Shown one piece after another: positions 1-9,715 of a stretch of 64,000 bases of DNA. Origin of the DNA: Treponema socranskii subsp. paredis ATCC 35535 (GTDB lineage Bacteria > Spirochaetota > Spirochaetia > Treponematales > Treponemataceae); NCBI GenBank assembly GCA_000413015.1, contig KE332515.1, positions 1,001,232-1,065,231 of the forward strand, given 5' to 3'. Numbering within the stretch: position 1 is the first letter of the stretch; every line of letters begins with the position of its first letter. The notes under the pieces are model-generated. The model did no database searches. It saw only the letters and a list, made by a program, of their open reading frames with translations, and was not told the DNA's origin. The position numbers and the translations under genes were made by a program.

Positions 1-41
1 AACCGAAAGCGAATGAGCGTGCATAATATTATTTTTTTTGC

Positions 42-47
42 TATACT
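42..47 (+). promoter_or_regulatory. hisD -10 box, near-leaderless start
   Basis: TATACT ends 9 bases before the hisD ATG and no Shine-Dalgarno sequence lies between them. A transcript starting about 7 bases after this box would have almost no leader. The -35 region is weak and close to the window edge. Confidence 0.5.
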
Positions 48-56
48 GATTTTGTC

Positions 57-1424
57 ATGATCAGGATTCAATACGCATCTGAAGTCGAAAAAGAATTTTT
101 TGCGCCGCGCAGTTTTACCGGTTCGGCGGAAACGGTGAGGGCGGTTATCGAGGATGTAAAAAAACGGGGCGATGCGGCGCTCCGCGATTACGCGAAAAAA
201 TTCGACGCGGCTTCTCCCGCATCTTTTTTATTGCCGGAAGACGAATTGCGCTCGGCTGCGGAAAAGCTCAAGCGCGAACGAGTTGCACTCTACGATGCGC
301 TTTCGTATTCTTACGATGCGGCGCTGCGTTTTGCAAAAAAGCAAAAGGAATCGTTTTCCGATTTTGAAGTCGAACTTGAGCCGGGTGTGTTTACGGGGCA
401 AAAGACGATCCCCGTAGAGAGCGCGGGCGCTTATATTCCTGCAGGAAGGTTCCCGCTTATTTCGACGGTCGTTATGACGGCTTCTCCCGCTCTTGCGGCG
501 GGTGTAAAAAATCTTGTGATCTGCACGCCTCCCGGCGTTCATCCGAACGATATGCGTGAAGCCGAACGGTCGGGTACGGGACAGGCCGGAAAGCCTTTTG
601 TCGGAGGAGCGCCTTATGCGGACGAGGGCATTATGGCGGCGGCTTTTATCTGCGGTGTAAAAACGGTGTTCGCATGCGGCGGCGCTCAAGCGGTCGCCGC
701 AATGGCTTTCGGTACGGAATCGATTCCGGCTGTCGATGTCATCGTCGGCCCGGGCAATAAATTCGTCGCGGCCGCAAAAAAAGAAGTCTACGGTACGGTC
801 GGCATCGATATGCTTGCAGGTCCCACGGAAGTGTTTATCATCGCCGACGGCTCGGCGGATCCCGCGTGGCTTGCGGCGGATTTGCTTGCACAGGCGGAAC
901 ACGATCCGGTCGCGCAGCCCGTCCTTGCGACGCCCGACGGAAAACTTGCCGAACGTGTCGCATCCGAAATCGAAGTGCAGCTTGCTTCCCTTCCGACGAG
1001 GGCAACGGCCGAAGAAAGCATCTCCTCGTGCGGAAGGATCATCATCACCGGCTCGCTCGAAGAAGCGGCGGAACTTGCAAACCGGAAAGCGCCCGAACAT
1101 TTGGAGCTTGCCCTTTCCGAAGGGAGCGAATGCGATAAGCTCGTCTCCCTCGTTCACAATTACGGCTCGCTTTTTATCGGTCACTATGCGGCCGAAGTGT
1201 TCGGCGATTATGCCGCCGGGCTGAATCACACGCTGCCGACGTCCGGCTCGGCGCGCTTTACCGGCGGCTTGAGCGTGCGCACTTTTTTAAAGACGGTGAC
1301 GACGCTGCGGTGCAAAAAAGGAAAAGAAGGAACGAAAAGGAGCGCCGAAGCTGCCGCCTGTTTGGGAGACGCCGAAGGACTTGCCGCTCACGCGAGAGCC
1401 GCCCGTCTGCGTTTGAAAAATTAA
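57..1424 (+). CDS. hisD: Histidinol dehydrogenase
   Basis: Catalyses the last two steps of histidine synthesis in the cytoplasm, oxidising L-histidinol to histidine with two NAD+. The 455-residue protein spans the whole family. Visible motifs are GAYIPAGRFPL near residue 127, the VDVIVGPGNKFV stretch, the AEHDPVAQ zinc-ligand segment, and GLNHTLPTSGSARFTGG, which holds the catalytic Glu-His region and glycine-rich C-terminal part. The ATG is taken because a TATACT box sits just upstream and there is no earlier start. It stands apart from hisG and hisB, which lie near 45 kb, so the pathway is not one operon here. Identification by family motifs is secure. Confidence 0.97.
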   Translation: MIRIQYASEVEKEFFAPRSFTGSAETVRAVIEDVKKRGDAALRDYAKKFDAASPASFLLPEDELRSAAEKLKRERVALYDALSYSYDAALRFAKKQKESFSDFEVELEPGVFTGQKTIPVESAGAYIPAGRFPLISTVVMTASPALAAGVKNLVICTPPGVHPNDMREAERSGTGQAGKPFVGGAPYADEGIMAAAFICGVKTVFACGGAQAVAAMAFGTESIPAVDVIVGPGNKFVAAAKKEVYGTVGIDMLAGPTEVFIIADGSADPAWLAADLLAQAEHDPVAQPVLATPDGKLAERVASEIEVQLASLPTRATAEESISSCGRIIITGSLEEAAELANRKAPEHLELALSEGSECDKLVSLVHNYGSLFIGHYAAEVFGDYAAGLNHTLPTSGSARFTGGLSVRTFLKTVTTLRCKKGKEGTKRSAEAAACLGDAEGLAAHARAARLRLKN

Positions 1425-1581
1425 TAATTTGTCGAATGGTGAGCAAAGCGGATGGAAAATTTCGAGTTTTCGAAAATTCGAAATTAAGCTTAATTGATCA
1501 AATAGTGAGTTCGGAAAGCGGCAGCGAATGATGCTGTACTTACGGCGAGCTCGAAGATAAATCGATTGTCCGGAGTGCGAT

Positions 1582-2160
1582 GTGATACGGATTTATAAAC
1601 TCGGAGAAGAAGTGCTGCGCGAAAAAGCGGTGCCGATCGAAAAAGTGACGGATGAGATAAGAACGCTTATCGGCGATATGTTTGAAACGATGGTCGAAGC
1701 GAACGGCGTCGGGCTTGCGGCTCCTCAAGTCGGAAAAAAACTGCGTCTCTTTGTCGCCGTCGCCGACGACGACGTAAAGCGCGTTTTTATCAATCCGCAG
1801 ATCGTTTCGACGTCGGAAGAAGTCGGCGATTACGAAGAGGGCTGCCTGTCGATTCCCGGTGTCTATGAAACCATACGCCGTCCCGTGCGCGTTAGGGTGC
1901 AGGCGCTCGATGAAAACGGAAAGCCTTTTACGCTTGAAGCTGACGGTCTGCTCGCGCGGATCATTCAGCACGAAACGGATCATTTGGACGGCATTTTGTT
2001 TATCGACAGGGGTGATCCCGAATTTGCCGAAAAGACAAAAGAGCAGTTTAAGCAGCGCGAAGAAAAGGCTGCAAAGCGGCGCGCGGAAAAAGAATTGAAA
2101 AAGAACCGCATTGCCGCGAAGATAGCCGCAAAAGAAGCGAAAAAAAACGTACTTCACTGA
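1582..2160 (+). CDS. def: Peptide deformylase
   Basis: Metalloenzyme that removes the N-formyl group from nascent proteins. All three signature motifs are present in order: GVGLAAPQVG near residue 43, EGCLSIPG near 86, and QHETDHLDG (HExxH) near 130. The GTG start is preceded by GGAG with a 6-base gap. The protein is 192 residues; the last 40 form a charged, lysine- and alanine-rich tail beyond the normal enzyme core. It is followed by fmt about 230 bases downstream, the usual def-fmt pairing of the formylation cycle. Confidence 0.97.
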   Translation: MIRIYKLGEEVLREKAVPIEKVTDEIRTLIGDMFETMVEANGVGLAAPQVGKKLRLFVAVADDDVKRVFINPQIVSTSEEVGDYEEGCLSIPGVYETIRRPVRVRVQALDENGKPFTLEADGLLARIIQHETDHLDGILFIDRGDPEFAEKTKEQFKQREEKAAKRRAEKELKKNRIAAKIAAKEAKKNVLH

Positions 2161-2321
2161 CAATCGGCGGCTGTAAAATTCGCGGCTGTATGTGTGCGCT
2201 CGCTTGAAACGTCGGAGCGGAGCTCTTCGCTGCGAAAAACGCGCACGGCTGCGGCATTTTCGAAAATCGATACTTTCTGCAATGCCGCAGTTCAAAAAAG
2301 CTTTATCGATTTTATTCGTGT

Positions 2322-2354
2322 GGAGGGTTTAATACCCCGACGCTTGCGTCGGGG
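2322..2354 (+). repeat. Intergenic hairpin with shared lead-in sequence
   Basis: Lies between def and fmt. A 19-base lead-in (GGAGGGTT then AATACCCCGA with one Y) recurs with one mismatch at 58409-58427. Here it runs into a perfect 8-bp stem, CCCCGACG at 2335-2342 with CGTCGGGG at 2347-2354. There is no T-run, so it is not a good intrinsic terminator. It may be a small dispersed palindrome. Confidence 0.45.
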
Positions 2355-2391
2355 GTGTTGATTAATTAATAATTTTTAAAAGGAACGAGCG

Positions 2392-3339
2392 ATGATTCGA
2401 GTGCTGTATGCGGGGAGTCCCGAAGCGTCCGCCAAAACGCTTTCGCTGCTTTTTGACGGCGCGGACGGTTATGAAATTGTAGGCGTTTTGTCAAATCCGC
2501 CGAGCGCGCAAGGAAGACATAAAACGCCCGTATCGACTCCGGTCGCGCGTTTTGCCGAAGAGCGCGGTATTCCGATTTTTACACCCGAACATTTGAATGC
2601 CGCTTCGCGCGAAGAAATCGCCGGTATCCGGCCCGACATACTCGTGTGCTTTGCCTACGGCCACATATTCGGTCCGAAATTTCTTTCGATCTTTCCGCTC
2701 GGCGCCATCAACCTGCATCCGTCACTGCTTCCGAAATACAGGGGACCGACCCCCGTAAACGCCGCCATCCTGAACCGCGATACCGAAACGGCCGTCACCG
2801 TACAGACGATTTCGCTTGCTATGGATGAAGGGGATATCCTTGCCCGGGAGATCGTCGAACTCGACGGCAGCGAAACTTCTTTCTCTCTGCTCGATCACTG
2901 TGCATCTCGCGGAGCCGAAATTATTAAAAAGCTGCTCGGCGAATGCGCTTCGAACGGTAAGCTTCCCGAAGGAAAAAAGCAAACGGGAGAAGCGTCGTAT
3001 ACGAAAATCATTACAAAAGAGGATTGCCGTATCGACTGGCTGAAAAGCGCGGCGGAAATCGATGCGAAGATACGCGCATATTTTCCGGAACCGGGGGCGT
3101 GGACGGAAGAAAACGGCTTTCCGCTTAAAATTCTTTCCGCCCGCGTTTCGAACGATATTCCCGCTTCATCCGAAATTCCGGGTACCGTGCTTTCCTTCGA
3201 TAAAAAGCGGGGGATCCTTGTTCAAACGGGAAGCGGCATCCTCGCCGTAACGGAACTGCAGCGGCAGGGAAAAAAAGCGCTCGACGCTCCGTCTTTTATA
3301 AACGGCGCGAGAAATTTTATCGGTACGGTGCTCCGCTGA
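2392..3339 (+). CDS. fmt: Methionyl-tRNA formyltransferase
   Basis: Transfers a formyl group from 10-formyl-THF to initiator Met-tRNA. The 315-residue length is typical. The N-terminal formyltransferase domain carries NLHPSLLPKYRGPTPVNAAI near residues 106-125, with the catalytic Asn/His/Asp region. The C-terminal part (from about 205) is the OB-like tRNA-binding domain with TKIITKEDCRIDW. The ATG has AAGGA 8 bases upstream. It works directly with the neighbouring peptide deformylase: one adds and one removes the formyl group. Confidence 0.97.
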   Translation: MIRVLYAGSPEASAKTLSLLFDGADGYEIVGVLSNPPSAQGRHKTPVSTPVARFAEERGIPIFTPEHLNAASREEIAGIRPDILVCFAYGHIFGPKFLSIFPLGAINLHPSLLPKYRGPTPVNAAILNRDTETAVTVQTISLAMDEGDILAREIVELDGSETSFSLLDHCASRGAEIIKKLLGECASNGKLPEGKKQTGEASYTKIITKEDCRIDWLKSAAEIDAKIRAYFPEPGAWTEENGFPLKILSARVSNDIPASSEIPGTVLSFDKKRGILVQTGSGILAVTELQRQGKKALDAPSFINGARNFIGTVLR

Positions 3340-3386
3340 TTTTTTTAACTTTGCATCGCGCCCTGTTCGAAACCTCGCAAATCGTT

Positions 3387-3392
3387 TATACT
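3387..3392 (+). promoter_or_regulatory. purL -10 box, leaderless start
   Basis: TATACT is followed by only 6 bases before the purL ATG at 3399, and there is no ribosome binding site. This places the predicted transcription start at or next to the ATG. The -35 region is poor. Confidence 0.5.
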
Positions 3393-3398
3393 GTATCA

Positions 3399-6300
3399 AT
3401 GTTCCGTTTGTATGTGAAAAGAAAGTGCGGTTTTCAAAATGAAGCCGAAAAAATCAAATCGGACATCGTTCATTTTTTGAGGATTCCGTCCGTTACGGGC
3501 GTGCGGTACTTGAATCGCTACGACGTCGAAAATATTTCCGACGAAGAAGCGAAAGAGGCGGCGCATAGAATTTTTTCCGAACCGCAGAGCGACGAGTGTA
3601 TTTTCGATACGCTGCCGCTGCGTCCGGGGGAAACGGCAATCGCATGGGAATACCTCCCCGGTCAATACGATCAACGCTCCGATTCCGCAGAGCAGTGTCT
3701 TTTGCTCTTGCGCGCAAGTCTTCCCGAAAAAAGCCGCGGTAAGCAGGACCCCCGAGTGCGATGCGCAAAGGTCGTTCTTCTTTCGGGTGCGGTGAGCGCG
3801 CGCGACATTGAGCGTATTCAAAGCTATCTTATCAATCCCGTCGATTCCCGCCTTGCAGGAGACGCCGTACCCGACACGCTCGAATTGAAAGCCTCTCCTC
3901 CCTCAGACATTCCGTCCGTTGCGGGATTTATCGGCATGGATAAAAACGAACTCGCCTCTCTTCGAAAGCGCATGGCGCTTGCAATGGATGCAGCCGACGT
4001 CGCGTTCATGCAGGATTATTTTAAAAAGGAAGGACGCGATCCGACGGAAACGGAAATCCGCGTACTCGATACGTATTGGTCGGATCACTGCCGGCATACG
4101 ACTTTCCTTACGGAATTGACGGACATTAAAATCGAAGACGGCGCCTATGCTCCGCTTTTTACTTCATCGCTTGAAACCTATACCGATATGCGCGCCGACG
4201 TGTACGGAAAAGCGGAAAAACCCGTGACGCTCATGGATATGGCGGTCATCGGTGCAAAGTATTTGCGGAAGCACGGCAAACTCGACGATATGGAAGCGTC
4301 CGAAGAAAACAATGCGTGTTCGCTGTTTATCGACGTGCATTATACGACGGACAAAGACGGCAAACCGCTCTCTCCCGATTCGCCGGGCGAAACGGAAAAG
4401 TGGCTGCTTTTATTTAAAAACGAAACCCACAATCATCCGACGGAGATCGAACCTTTCGGAGGAGCTGCGACGTGTATCGGCGGGGCGATCCGCGATCCGC
4501 TTTCGGGAAGAGCGTGGGTATATCAAGCGCTCCGCGTGACGGGGGCTGCCGATCCGACCGTGCCGATTTCCGAAACGATTCCCGGAAAACTTCCGCAGAT
4601 GAAGCTGTGCAGGGAAGCGGCTCAGGGATTTTCTTCGTACGGTAATCAAATAGGGCTTGCGACGGGTCAAGTCGCGGAATTGTATCATCCGGGCTATGGG
4701 GCAAAACGCATGGAATGCGGTGCCGTTATCGCCGCTTCTCCTGCGGACTCCGTTGTCCGCGAAAGGCCGGAAGCGGGCGACGTCGTCATTTTGCTCGGCG
4801 GCGGTACTGGACGCGACGGCATCGGAGGCGCGACGGGTTCGTCGAAAGTGCACACCAAAGAATCGGTGACGAGCGCCGGCGCGGAAGTGCAAAAAGGCAA
4901 CGCCGTCGAGGAACGAAAGATACAGCGCCTTTTCCGCAATAAAAAAGTGAGCTTGATGATACGCCGTTCGAACGATTTCGGTGCGGGAGGCGTATCCGTC
5001 GCGGTCGGAGAATTGGCTGCGGGGCTCGATATCGATCTCGATGCGGTGCCTAAAAAATACGACGGATTAAACGGCACCGAGCTTGCGATTTCCGAATCGC
5101 AGGAACGCATGGCGGTCGTCGTACGCGAAAAAGATGCGCGCGCTTTTATCGACCTTGCGGCGAAGGAAAATCTCCGTGCGGTCGTCGTCGCAAAAGTGAC
5201 CGGCACGAATCGCCTCGTTATGAAATGGAGGGGCAAAACGATCGTCGATCTTTCCCGCGATTTTCTCGACGCTGCCGGCGCTCCTCACAAAGCGCGTGCG
5301 TACATTGAAAACCCCGCGCTGCCCGAAACGTCGCCGCTCGTTCGCCCGCTCGAAACCGTTTCAAAAAAATTGCCCTCATCGCTTTCGGATGCGTGGCTTG
5401 CAAATATAAACGATTTGGCCTGCTGTTCCAGACGCGGCCTTTCCGAACGCTTCGACGGTTCCATCGGATCCGCAACCGTTTTGTTTCCCTTCGGAGGAAA
5501 ATATCAGCGTACGCCCGAAGCGGCTATGGCGGCAAAAATTCCCGTCGCCTCTCCGCGTGAAACTTCAACGGCGAGCATGATGTCTTTCGGCTTCGATCCC
5601 TTCGTCGGCAAATGGAGCGCATGGCACGGCGCGCAAACGGCGGTCCTTTCATCCCTTGCAAAGATCGTGTGTATCGGCGGAAACGCAGCTTCGTGCCGCC
5701 TGTCGTTTCAAGAATACTTCGGCCGCGCCGTCGATGAAAAGACGTGGGGCTATCCTGCGGCGGCTTTACTCGGCGCGCTCGACGCGCAAAAGAAAACGGG
5801 CTGTGCGTCGATCGGCGGCAAAGACAGCATGAGCGGCACTTTCGAAAATATAAACGTTCCGCACACGCTCGTGTCGTTCGCCGTAACGCACGATAAAGCT
5901 GAGCGAGTGACGAGCGGTTCGTTTAAAAAATCGGGGAGCGCGATCTATTTCGTCGGCACTCCCTATTCGCCGCTCCTTGCTCCCGATTTCACCGCATTTA
6001 TGCAAAATGCCGAGAGCCTCTATCGCTTGAACGCTCGCGGCGCCATACGCGCGATGTATCCCGTCGGTTCGGGCGGCATCGCGGAAGCTCTTACGAAGAT
6101 GATGATGGGAAACGCTATCGGAGGACGCATCGATACCGTGCCGCTTTCGTTTACGAGGGCGCACATACAGGGGGCAAAAGCGTCTCCGGTCGATCTCTTT
6201 ACGCCGCAGTACGGCTCGATCATCTTGGAAGCTGCACCCGAAGCGGAAAACGAAATCGATAAAGCAGGTTTTGTTTCCGGTACGATTTTTAAAATCGGCG

Positions 6301-7397
6301 AAACGATACATGAAAGTGAAATCGTCGTCGAAGATAAAAATGCGGGTATTCCGCACACGAAAATTTCGCTTTCGGATGCGGAAAAAGCGTGGGAATCGAA
6401 ACTCTCAAAGGTATTCCCTCCCGTATCCGAAAGCCCGGCTCTCCCTGCACTTCCCTCCTTTGCGCTCGCAGCACATCCTTCGCTTGCCGATTTGAGAAGC
6501 CGCGTTTCGCTCGGCAAAAAAAGTTTTGCCGCTCCGACAAAAAAAGTGCGCGTACTCATCCCCGTCTTTCCGGGAACGAACTGCGAATACGATATGGCGC
6601 GCGCGTTCGCCGTCGCAGGAGCCGAAACAAAGATCGCAGTCTTTGCAAACAATACTCCCCGAGCCCTCGAAGAGTCGCTCGAAACGCTTGAGCGGGAATT
6701 GAAAGGCGCGCAGATTTTAGCGCTTGCAGGAGGCTTTTCCGGAGGAGACGAGCCCGACGGTTCGGGTAAATTCATCGCGAACGTTTTACGCGAAGGGCGC
6801 ATCGCCGAACAAGTGATGCAGCTTATTAAAAAGCGGGACGGTCTCATCCTCGGCATCTGCAACGGTTTTCAAGCGCTCATCAAAACGGGGCTTGTGCCCT
6901 TCGGTGAAATCCGCACGATGACCGCCGATATGCCGACGCTTACGTTCAATACCGTCGGACGTCACATTTCGCGCATCGCCCGCACGCGCACGGTGAGCGC
7001 ATTGAGTCCGTGGGCACTCGATGCGTCGGTTATCGACGAGAGGATCCATTTGATTCCAGTTTCACACGGGGAAGGCCGCATCGTTGTTACAACATCGCTT
7101 GCGGAACAACTCTTCGCGTCGGGACAAGTGTTTTCGCAATATGTCGATGCACTCGGTATGCCCGCCGTAACCGAGCCGGACAATCCGAACGGCTCTCTCT
7201 TTGCAATCGAAGGACTTACGAGTCCCGACGGCCGCGTGCTCGGCAAAATGGGACACAGCGAGCGCACGATCGGCATCGACGGAGGAGGCGCTTCGCTCAA
7301 TCTCATCAAAAACGTCGCAGGCGATCCGCTTACAAACGAACATGAAACTTCCTGCCAAAACATCTTTGCGGCGGGAGTAAGATATTTTAATAATTAA
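3399..7397 (+). CDS. purL: Phosphoribosylformylglycinamidine synthase, single chain
   Basis: Converts FGAR to FGAM with glutamine and ATP in purine synthesis. At about 1332 residues it is the one-chain enzyme, with synthetase halves and a C-terminal glutaminase fused. The DHCRHTTF motif near residue 225 and the GGGTGRDGIGGATGSS loop mark the ATP-binding part. The C-terminal amidotransferase from about 1045 has VLIPVFPGTNCEYD, the GGFSGGDEPDGSGKF loop and nucleophile Cys in LGICNGFQ. The sequence style matches the clade-II type seen in clostridia and treponemes. A frame-extended TTG at 3351 exists, but ATG 3399 fits family length and the -10 box just upstream. A lipoprotein gene follows after 16 bases. 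Confidence 0.96.
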   Translation: MFRLYVKRKCGFQNEAEKIKSDIVHFLRIPSVTGVRYLNRYDVENISDEEAKEAAHRIFSEPQSDECIFDTLPLRPGETAIAWEYLPGQYDQRSDSAEQCLLLLRASLPEKSRGKQDPRVRCAKVVLLSGAVSARDIERIQSYLINPVDSRLAGDAVPDTLELKASPPSDIPSVAGFIGMDKNELASLRKRMALAMDAADVAFMQDYFKKEGRDPTETEIRVLDTYWSDHCRHTTFLTELTDIKIEDGAYAPLFTSSLETYTDMRADVYGKAEKPVTLMDMAVIGAKYLRKHGKLDDMEASEENNACSLFIDVHYTTDKDGKPLSPDSPGETEKWLLLFKNETHNHPTEIEPFGGAATCIGGAIRDPLSGRAWVYQALRVTGAADPTVPISETIPGKLPQMKLCREAAQGFSSYGNQIGLATGQVAELYHPGYGAKRMECGAVIAASPADSVVRERPEAGDVVILLGGGTGRDGIGGATGSSKVHTKESVTSAGAEVQKGNAVEERKIQRLFRNKKVSLMIRRSNDFGAGGVSVAVGELAAGLDIDLDAVPKKYDGLNGTELAISESQERMAVVVREKDARAFIDLAAKENLRAVVVAKVTGTNRLVMKWRGKTIVDLSRDFLDAAGAPHKARAYIENPALPETSPLVRPLETVSKKLPSSLSDAWLANINDLACCSRRGLSERFDGSIGSATVLFPFGGKYQRTPEAAMAAKIPVASPRETSTASMMSFGFDPFVGKWSAWHGAQTAVLSSLAKIVCIGGNAASCRLSFQEYFGRAVDEKTWGYPAAALLGALDAQKKTGCASIGGKDSMSGTFENINVPHTLVSFAVTHDKAERVTSGSFKKSGSAIYFVGTPYSPLLAPDFTAFMQNAESLYRLNARGAIRAMYPVGSGGIAEALTKMMMGNAIGGRIDTVPLSFTRAHIQGAKASPVDLFTPQYGSIILEAAPEAENEIDKAGFVSGTIFKIGETIHESEIVVEDKNAGIPHTKISLSDAEKAWESKLSKVFPPVSESPALPALPSFALAAHPSLADLRSRVSLGKKSFAAPTKKVRVLIPVFPGTNCEYDMARAFAVAGAETKIAVFANNTPRALEESLETLERELKGAQILALAGGFSGGDEPDGSGKFIANVLREGRIAEQVMQLIKKRDGLILGICNGFQALIKTGLVPFGEIRTMTADMPTLTFNTVGRHISRIARTRTVSALSPWALDASVIDERIHLIPVSHGEGRIVVTTSLAEQLFASGQVFSQYVDALGMPAVTEPDNPNGSLFAIEGLTSPDGRVLGKMGHSERTIGIDGGGASLNLIKNVAGDPLTNEHETSCQNIFAAGVRYFNN

Positions 7398-7413
7398 TAA
7401 TATGGAGTGTATG

Positions 7414-8415
7414 ATGTTTAACAAAAAGATAAAATCGATAATCGGTGCTTTGGCGATCGCAGTGTTTTTTACCGGCTGCTCCGCTTCCGCAAAAGCAGGC
7501 AAAAACGGCTGGTACGTCGATTACGATGCGGCAAAAAAAGAAGCGCAGAAAAAAAATAAAAATCTCCTCATCTTTTTTTCCGTGGTCGACAATGACGGGG
7601 AAAGCCGAGCGCTCAAAGAAAAAGTGTTCGATACGAAAGAATTCGTATCCGCCCTTTCGAAGCGTTTTATCCTCGTCAATTTGGATTTTTCGGCCTCACT
7701 CTCCGGCGATGACAAAGATCAAAGCGAAAAAGGAAAAAAAGAGGCGGAAGAGCGGCAGCGGAAAATCGAACACATGGGGCACATCGCGTCTCTCTATAAC
7801 GTAGATTCCATCCCTTCCGTTTTCCTTGCGACAAAAGAAGGCTATTGTGCGGCGAAGATCGAAACTTCCGATGAAGATGCCGCCCCCGAAGCATATATAA
7901 AACTCATCGAAAGCAAATCGGCCGATCTCGATAAAATCAATACATTGGCTGATGCGGTGCGCGCAGCGTCGGGAGCCGAAAAAGTGCGCGCGATCGATGC
8001 GCTCTCGGAAGCGACGGACGATACGCGGCGCCTGCTTTTGGCCGATCTTTTCCGCACGGTTTCTTCTCTCGACCCCGAAAATGAAACGGGACTTGTCGGA
8101 AAATATATTTTACTCACGGCCGTCTCCGATGCGTCGACATTTTATGCACAGCGCGACTTCGATTCCGCGATTCAAGCGCTCGCTTCGGCCGCAGAAGACA
8201 AGCGACTCGGCGGACGCGAACGGCAGCAGGCGTATTATTACGCGGGCGAATTTTTAATAACGAGCGGCAGTACCGATTATAAAGCCGTCTTCGATTATTT
8301 TCAAAAAGCCTACGACGCCGATCCCGAAAGCGAATATGCGCCGCAGCTGGCGGAAATGCTTAAAAGCTTAAAGGAAGAAATCGAACGGATTTCCGGCGAC
8401 GGAAAACAGCGATAA
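7414..8415 (+). CDS. Thioredoxin-fold lipoprotein, function unknown
   Basis: Predicted lipoprotein of 333 residues. The N-terminus is a signal peptide ending in the lipobox FTGC. Residues about 30-145 resemble a thioredoxin-7-like fold (DYDAAKKEAQKKNKNLLIFF and a later SIPSVFL cis-Pro segment), but the CxxC active site is missing, so redox activity is doubtful. The C-terminal half is helical and TPR-like. Start chosen at ATG 7414 because GGAG at 7404-7407 is 6 bases away; ATGs at 7402 and 7411 are too close. It sits between purL and two CNNM genes in one tight run. The role is not known. Confidence 0.8.
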   Translation: MFNKKIKSIIGALAIAVFFTGCSASAKAGKNGWYVDYDAAKKEAQKKNKNLLIFFSVVDNDGESRALKEKVFDTKEFVSALSKRFILVNLDFSASLSGDDKDQSEKGKKEAEERQRKIEHMGHIASLYNVDSIPSVFLATKEGYCAAKIETSDEDAAPEAYIKLIESKSADLDKINTLADAVRAASGAEKVRAIDALSEATDDTRRLLLADLFRTVSSLDPENETGLVGKYILLTAVSDASTFYAQRDFDSAIQALASAAEDKRLGGRERQQAYYYAGEFLITSGSTDYKAVFDYFQKAYDADPESEYAPQLAEMLKSLKEEIERISGDGKQR

Positions 8416-8418
8416 ATT

Positions 8419-9714
8419 ATGGAAAACGAACCTCCCGATAATCCTGCAACCGTCGTTTTACTGATCGCCGCGGCTGCCGTTTTAATAACGCTGTCCGCGC
8501 TCTTTTCGATTTCCGAAAGTTCGTTCCTCGGAATGAACAAACTCCGTCTCCGCATAAAGCGTAAAAGCGGAGACAGGAGCGCGCTTCGGGCGGCAAAGCT
8601 GCTCGAAAAAAAAGACGTACTTATCAATTCCCTGCTCGTCGCAAACGATCTCGTCAACATACTCCTTTCCGCAATCCTCACCGCCGCCGCAATCGCGCTG
8701 TTCGGGAAAAAAGGTGTCGGGATCGCAACGTTTACGACAACGATTCTTTTATTGATTTTCGGCGAGATAACGCCGAAAGCGGTTTCGACTCGGCACCCCG
8801 ATGTGTTCGCGTACGCGCTTTCGAACTTCGTTTCCGCCACGGTCTTTATTTTCAAACCGATTTCGCTCGCCTTTACCGCCGTCGCTCATGCGATCCTGCA
8901 CGCGGCGGGCGTCAGTACGAAAAAGCCCGACCGGTCGTACACCGAAGAAGAAATCAAAACCTTTATCGCCGTCGGAGCGGAAAGCGGTGCGCTCGAAAAA
9001 GACGAAAACGCCATCATGAACCGCGTTTTCAAATTCACCGATTTGGAAGCGCATGCCGTCATGATACCCCGCACGAAAATCGTCGCCATATCCGATAACG
9101 CAAGCTGGCGCGACATCATCGAAAAAGCCGAGCGATCGCGCTTTTCGCGCTTTCCCGTTTATCGCAAAGACATCGACGATATCGTCGGCGTACTCTACAT
9201 AAAAGATTTGCTCGCGTACAAAGAAAAGGCGAATATGTTTTCCGTGCGAACCGTCATGCACGAACCGATTTTTATCCTCGGTACGAAAAAAATGTCATCC
9301 GTACAGCAAGTGCTCCGCGAAAACCGCCAGTCCCTTGCGATCGTCATCGACGAATATTCGGGCACCGACGGCATCATTACACAGAGCGACATCGCCCGTG
9401 AAATTTTCGGTATAACCGATTCGAATACTCCGGGACGCGGACATTTGCCGCTGGTAAAAATCGAAGACACGTCCGACTTCGTAACCGGCGGCGATATGCT
9501 TCTTAGCGAAGCGCAGGAGCTGCTGCATATTCCGTTTTCGTCGGACATCAACGAAACGCTCGGCGGCTGGATCACCGAGAGACTGGGCGAAATGCCGGGC
9601 GCGGGAGACGGAATCGAATACGAAGGACTGCGCTTTACCGTACTTTCGATAAAAGACCGGAGAATTAATAAAATTCATATAAAGCGTCTTTCAGGCGGCG
9701 ACGGAGACGAATGA
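8419..9714 (+). CDS. CNNM/CBS-domain membrane protein (TlyC/CorC type)
   Basis: Inner-membrane protein of 431 residues. It has an N-terminal DUF21/CNNM transmembrane domain (about 1-190), paired CBS domains (about 210-335, with VMIPRTKIVAI and GVLYIKDLL) and a C-terminal CorC_HlyC domain (TLGGWITERLGEMPG). The family includes Mg2+/Co2+ transporters or transport regulators; the hemolysin C name is historical. It begins 3 bases after the lipoprotein stop and is followed one base after its own stop by a paralogue, so the pair is probably co-translated. The substrate cannot be read from the sequence. Confidence 0.9.
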   Translation: MENEPPDNPATVVLLIAAAAVLITLSALFSISESSFLGMNKLRLRIKRKSGDRSALRAAKLLEKKDVLINSLLVANDLVNILLSAILTAAAIALFGKKGVGIATFTTTILLLIFGEITPKAVSTRHPDVFAYALSNFVSATVFIFKPISLAFTAVAHAILHAAGVSTKKPDRSYTEEEIKTFIAVGAESGALEKDENAIMNRVFKFTDLEAHAVMIPRTKIVAISDNASWRDIIEKAERSRFSRFPVYRKDIDDIVGVLYIKDLLAYKEKANMFSVRTVMHEPIFILGTKKMSSVQQVLRENRQSLAIVIDEYSGTDGIITQSDIAREIFGITDSNTPGRGHLPLVKIEDTSDFVTGGDMLLSEAQELLHIPFSSDINETLGGWITERLGEMPGAGDGIEYEGLRFTVLSIKDRRINKIHIKRLSGGDGDE

Positions 9715-9715
9715 T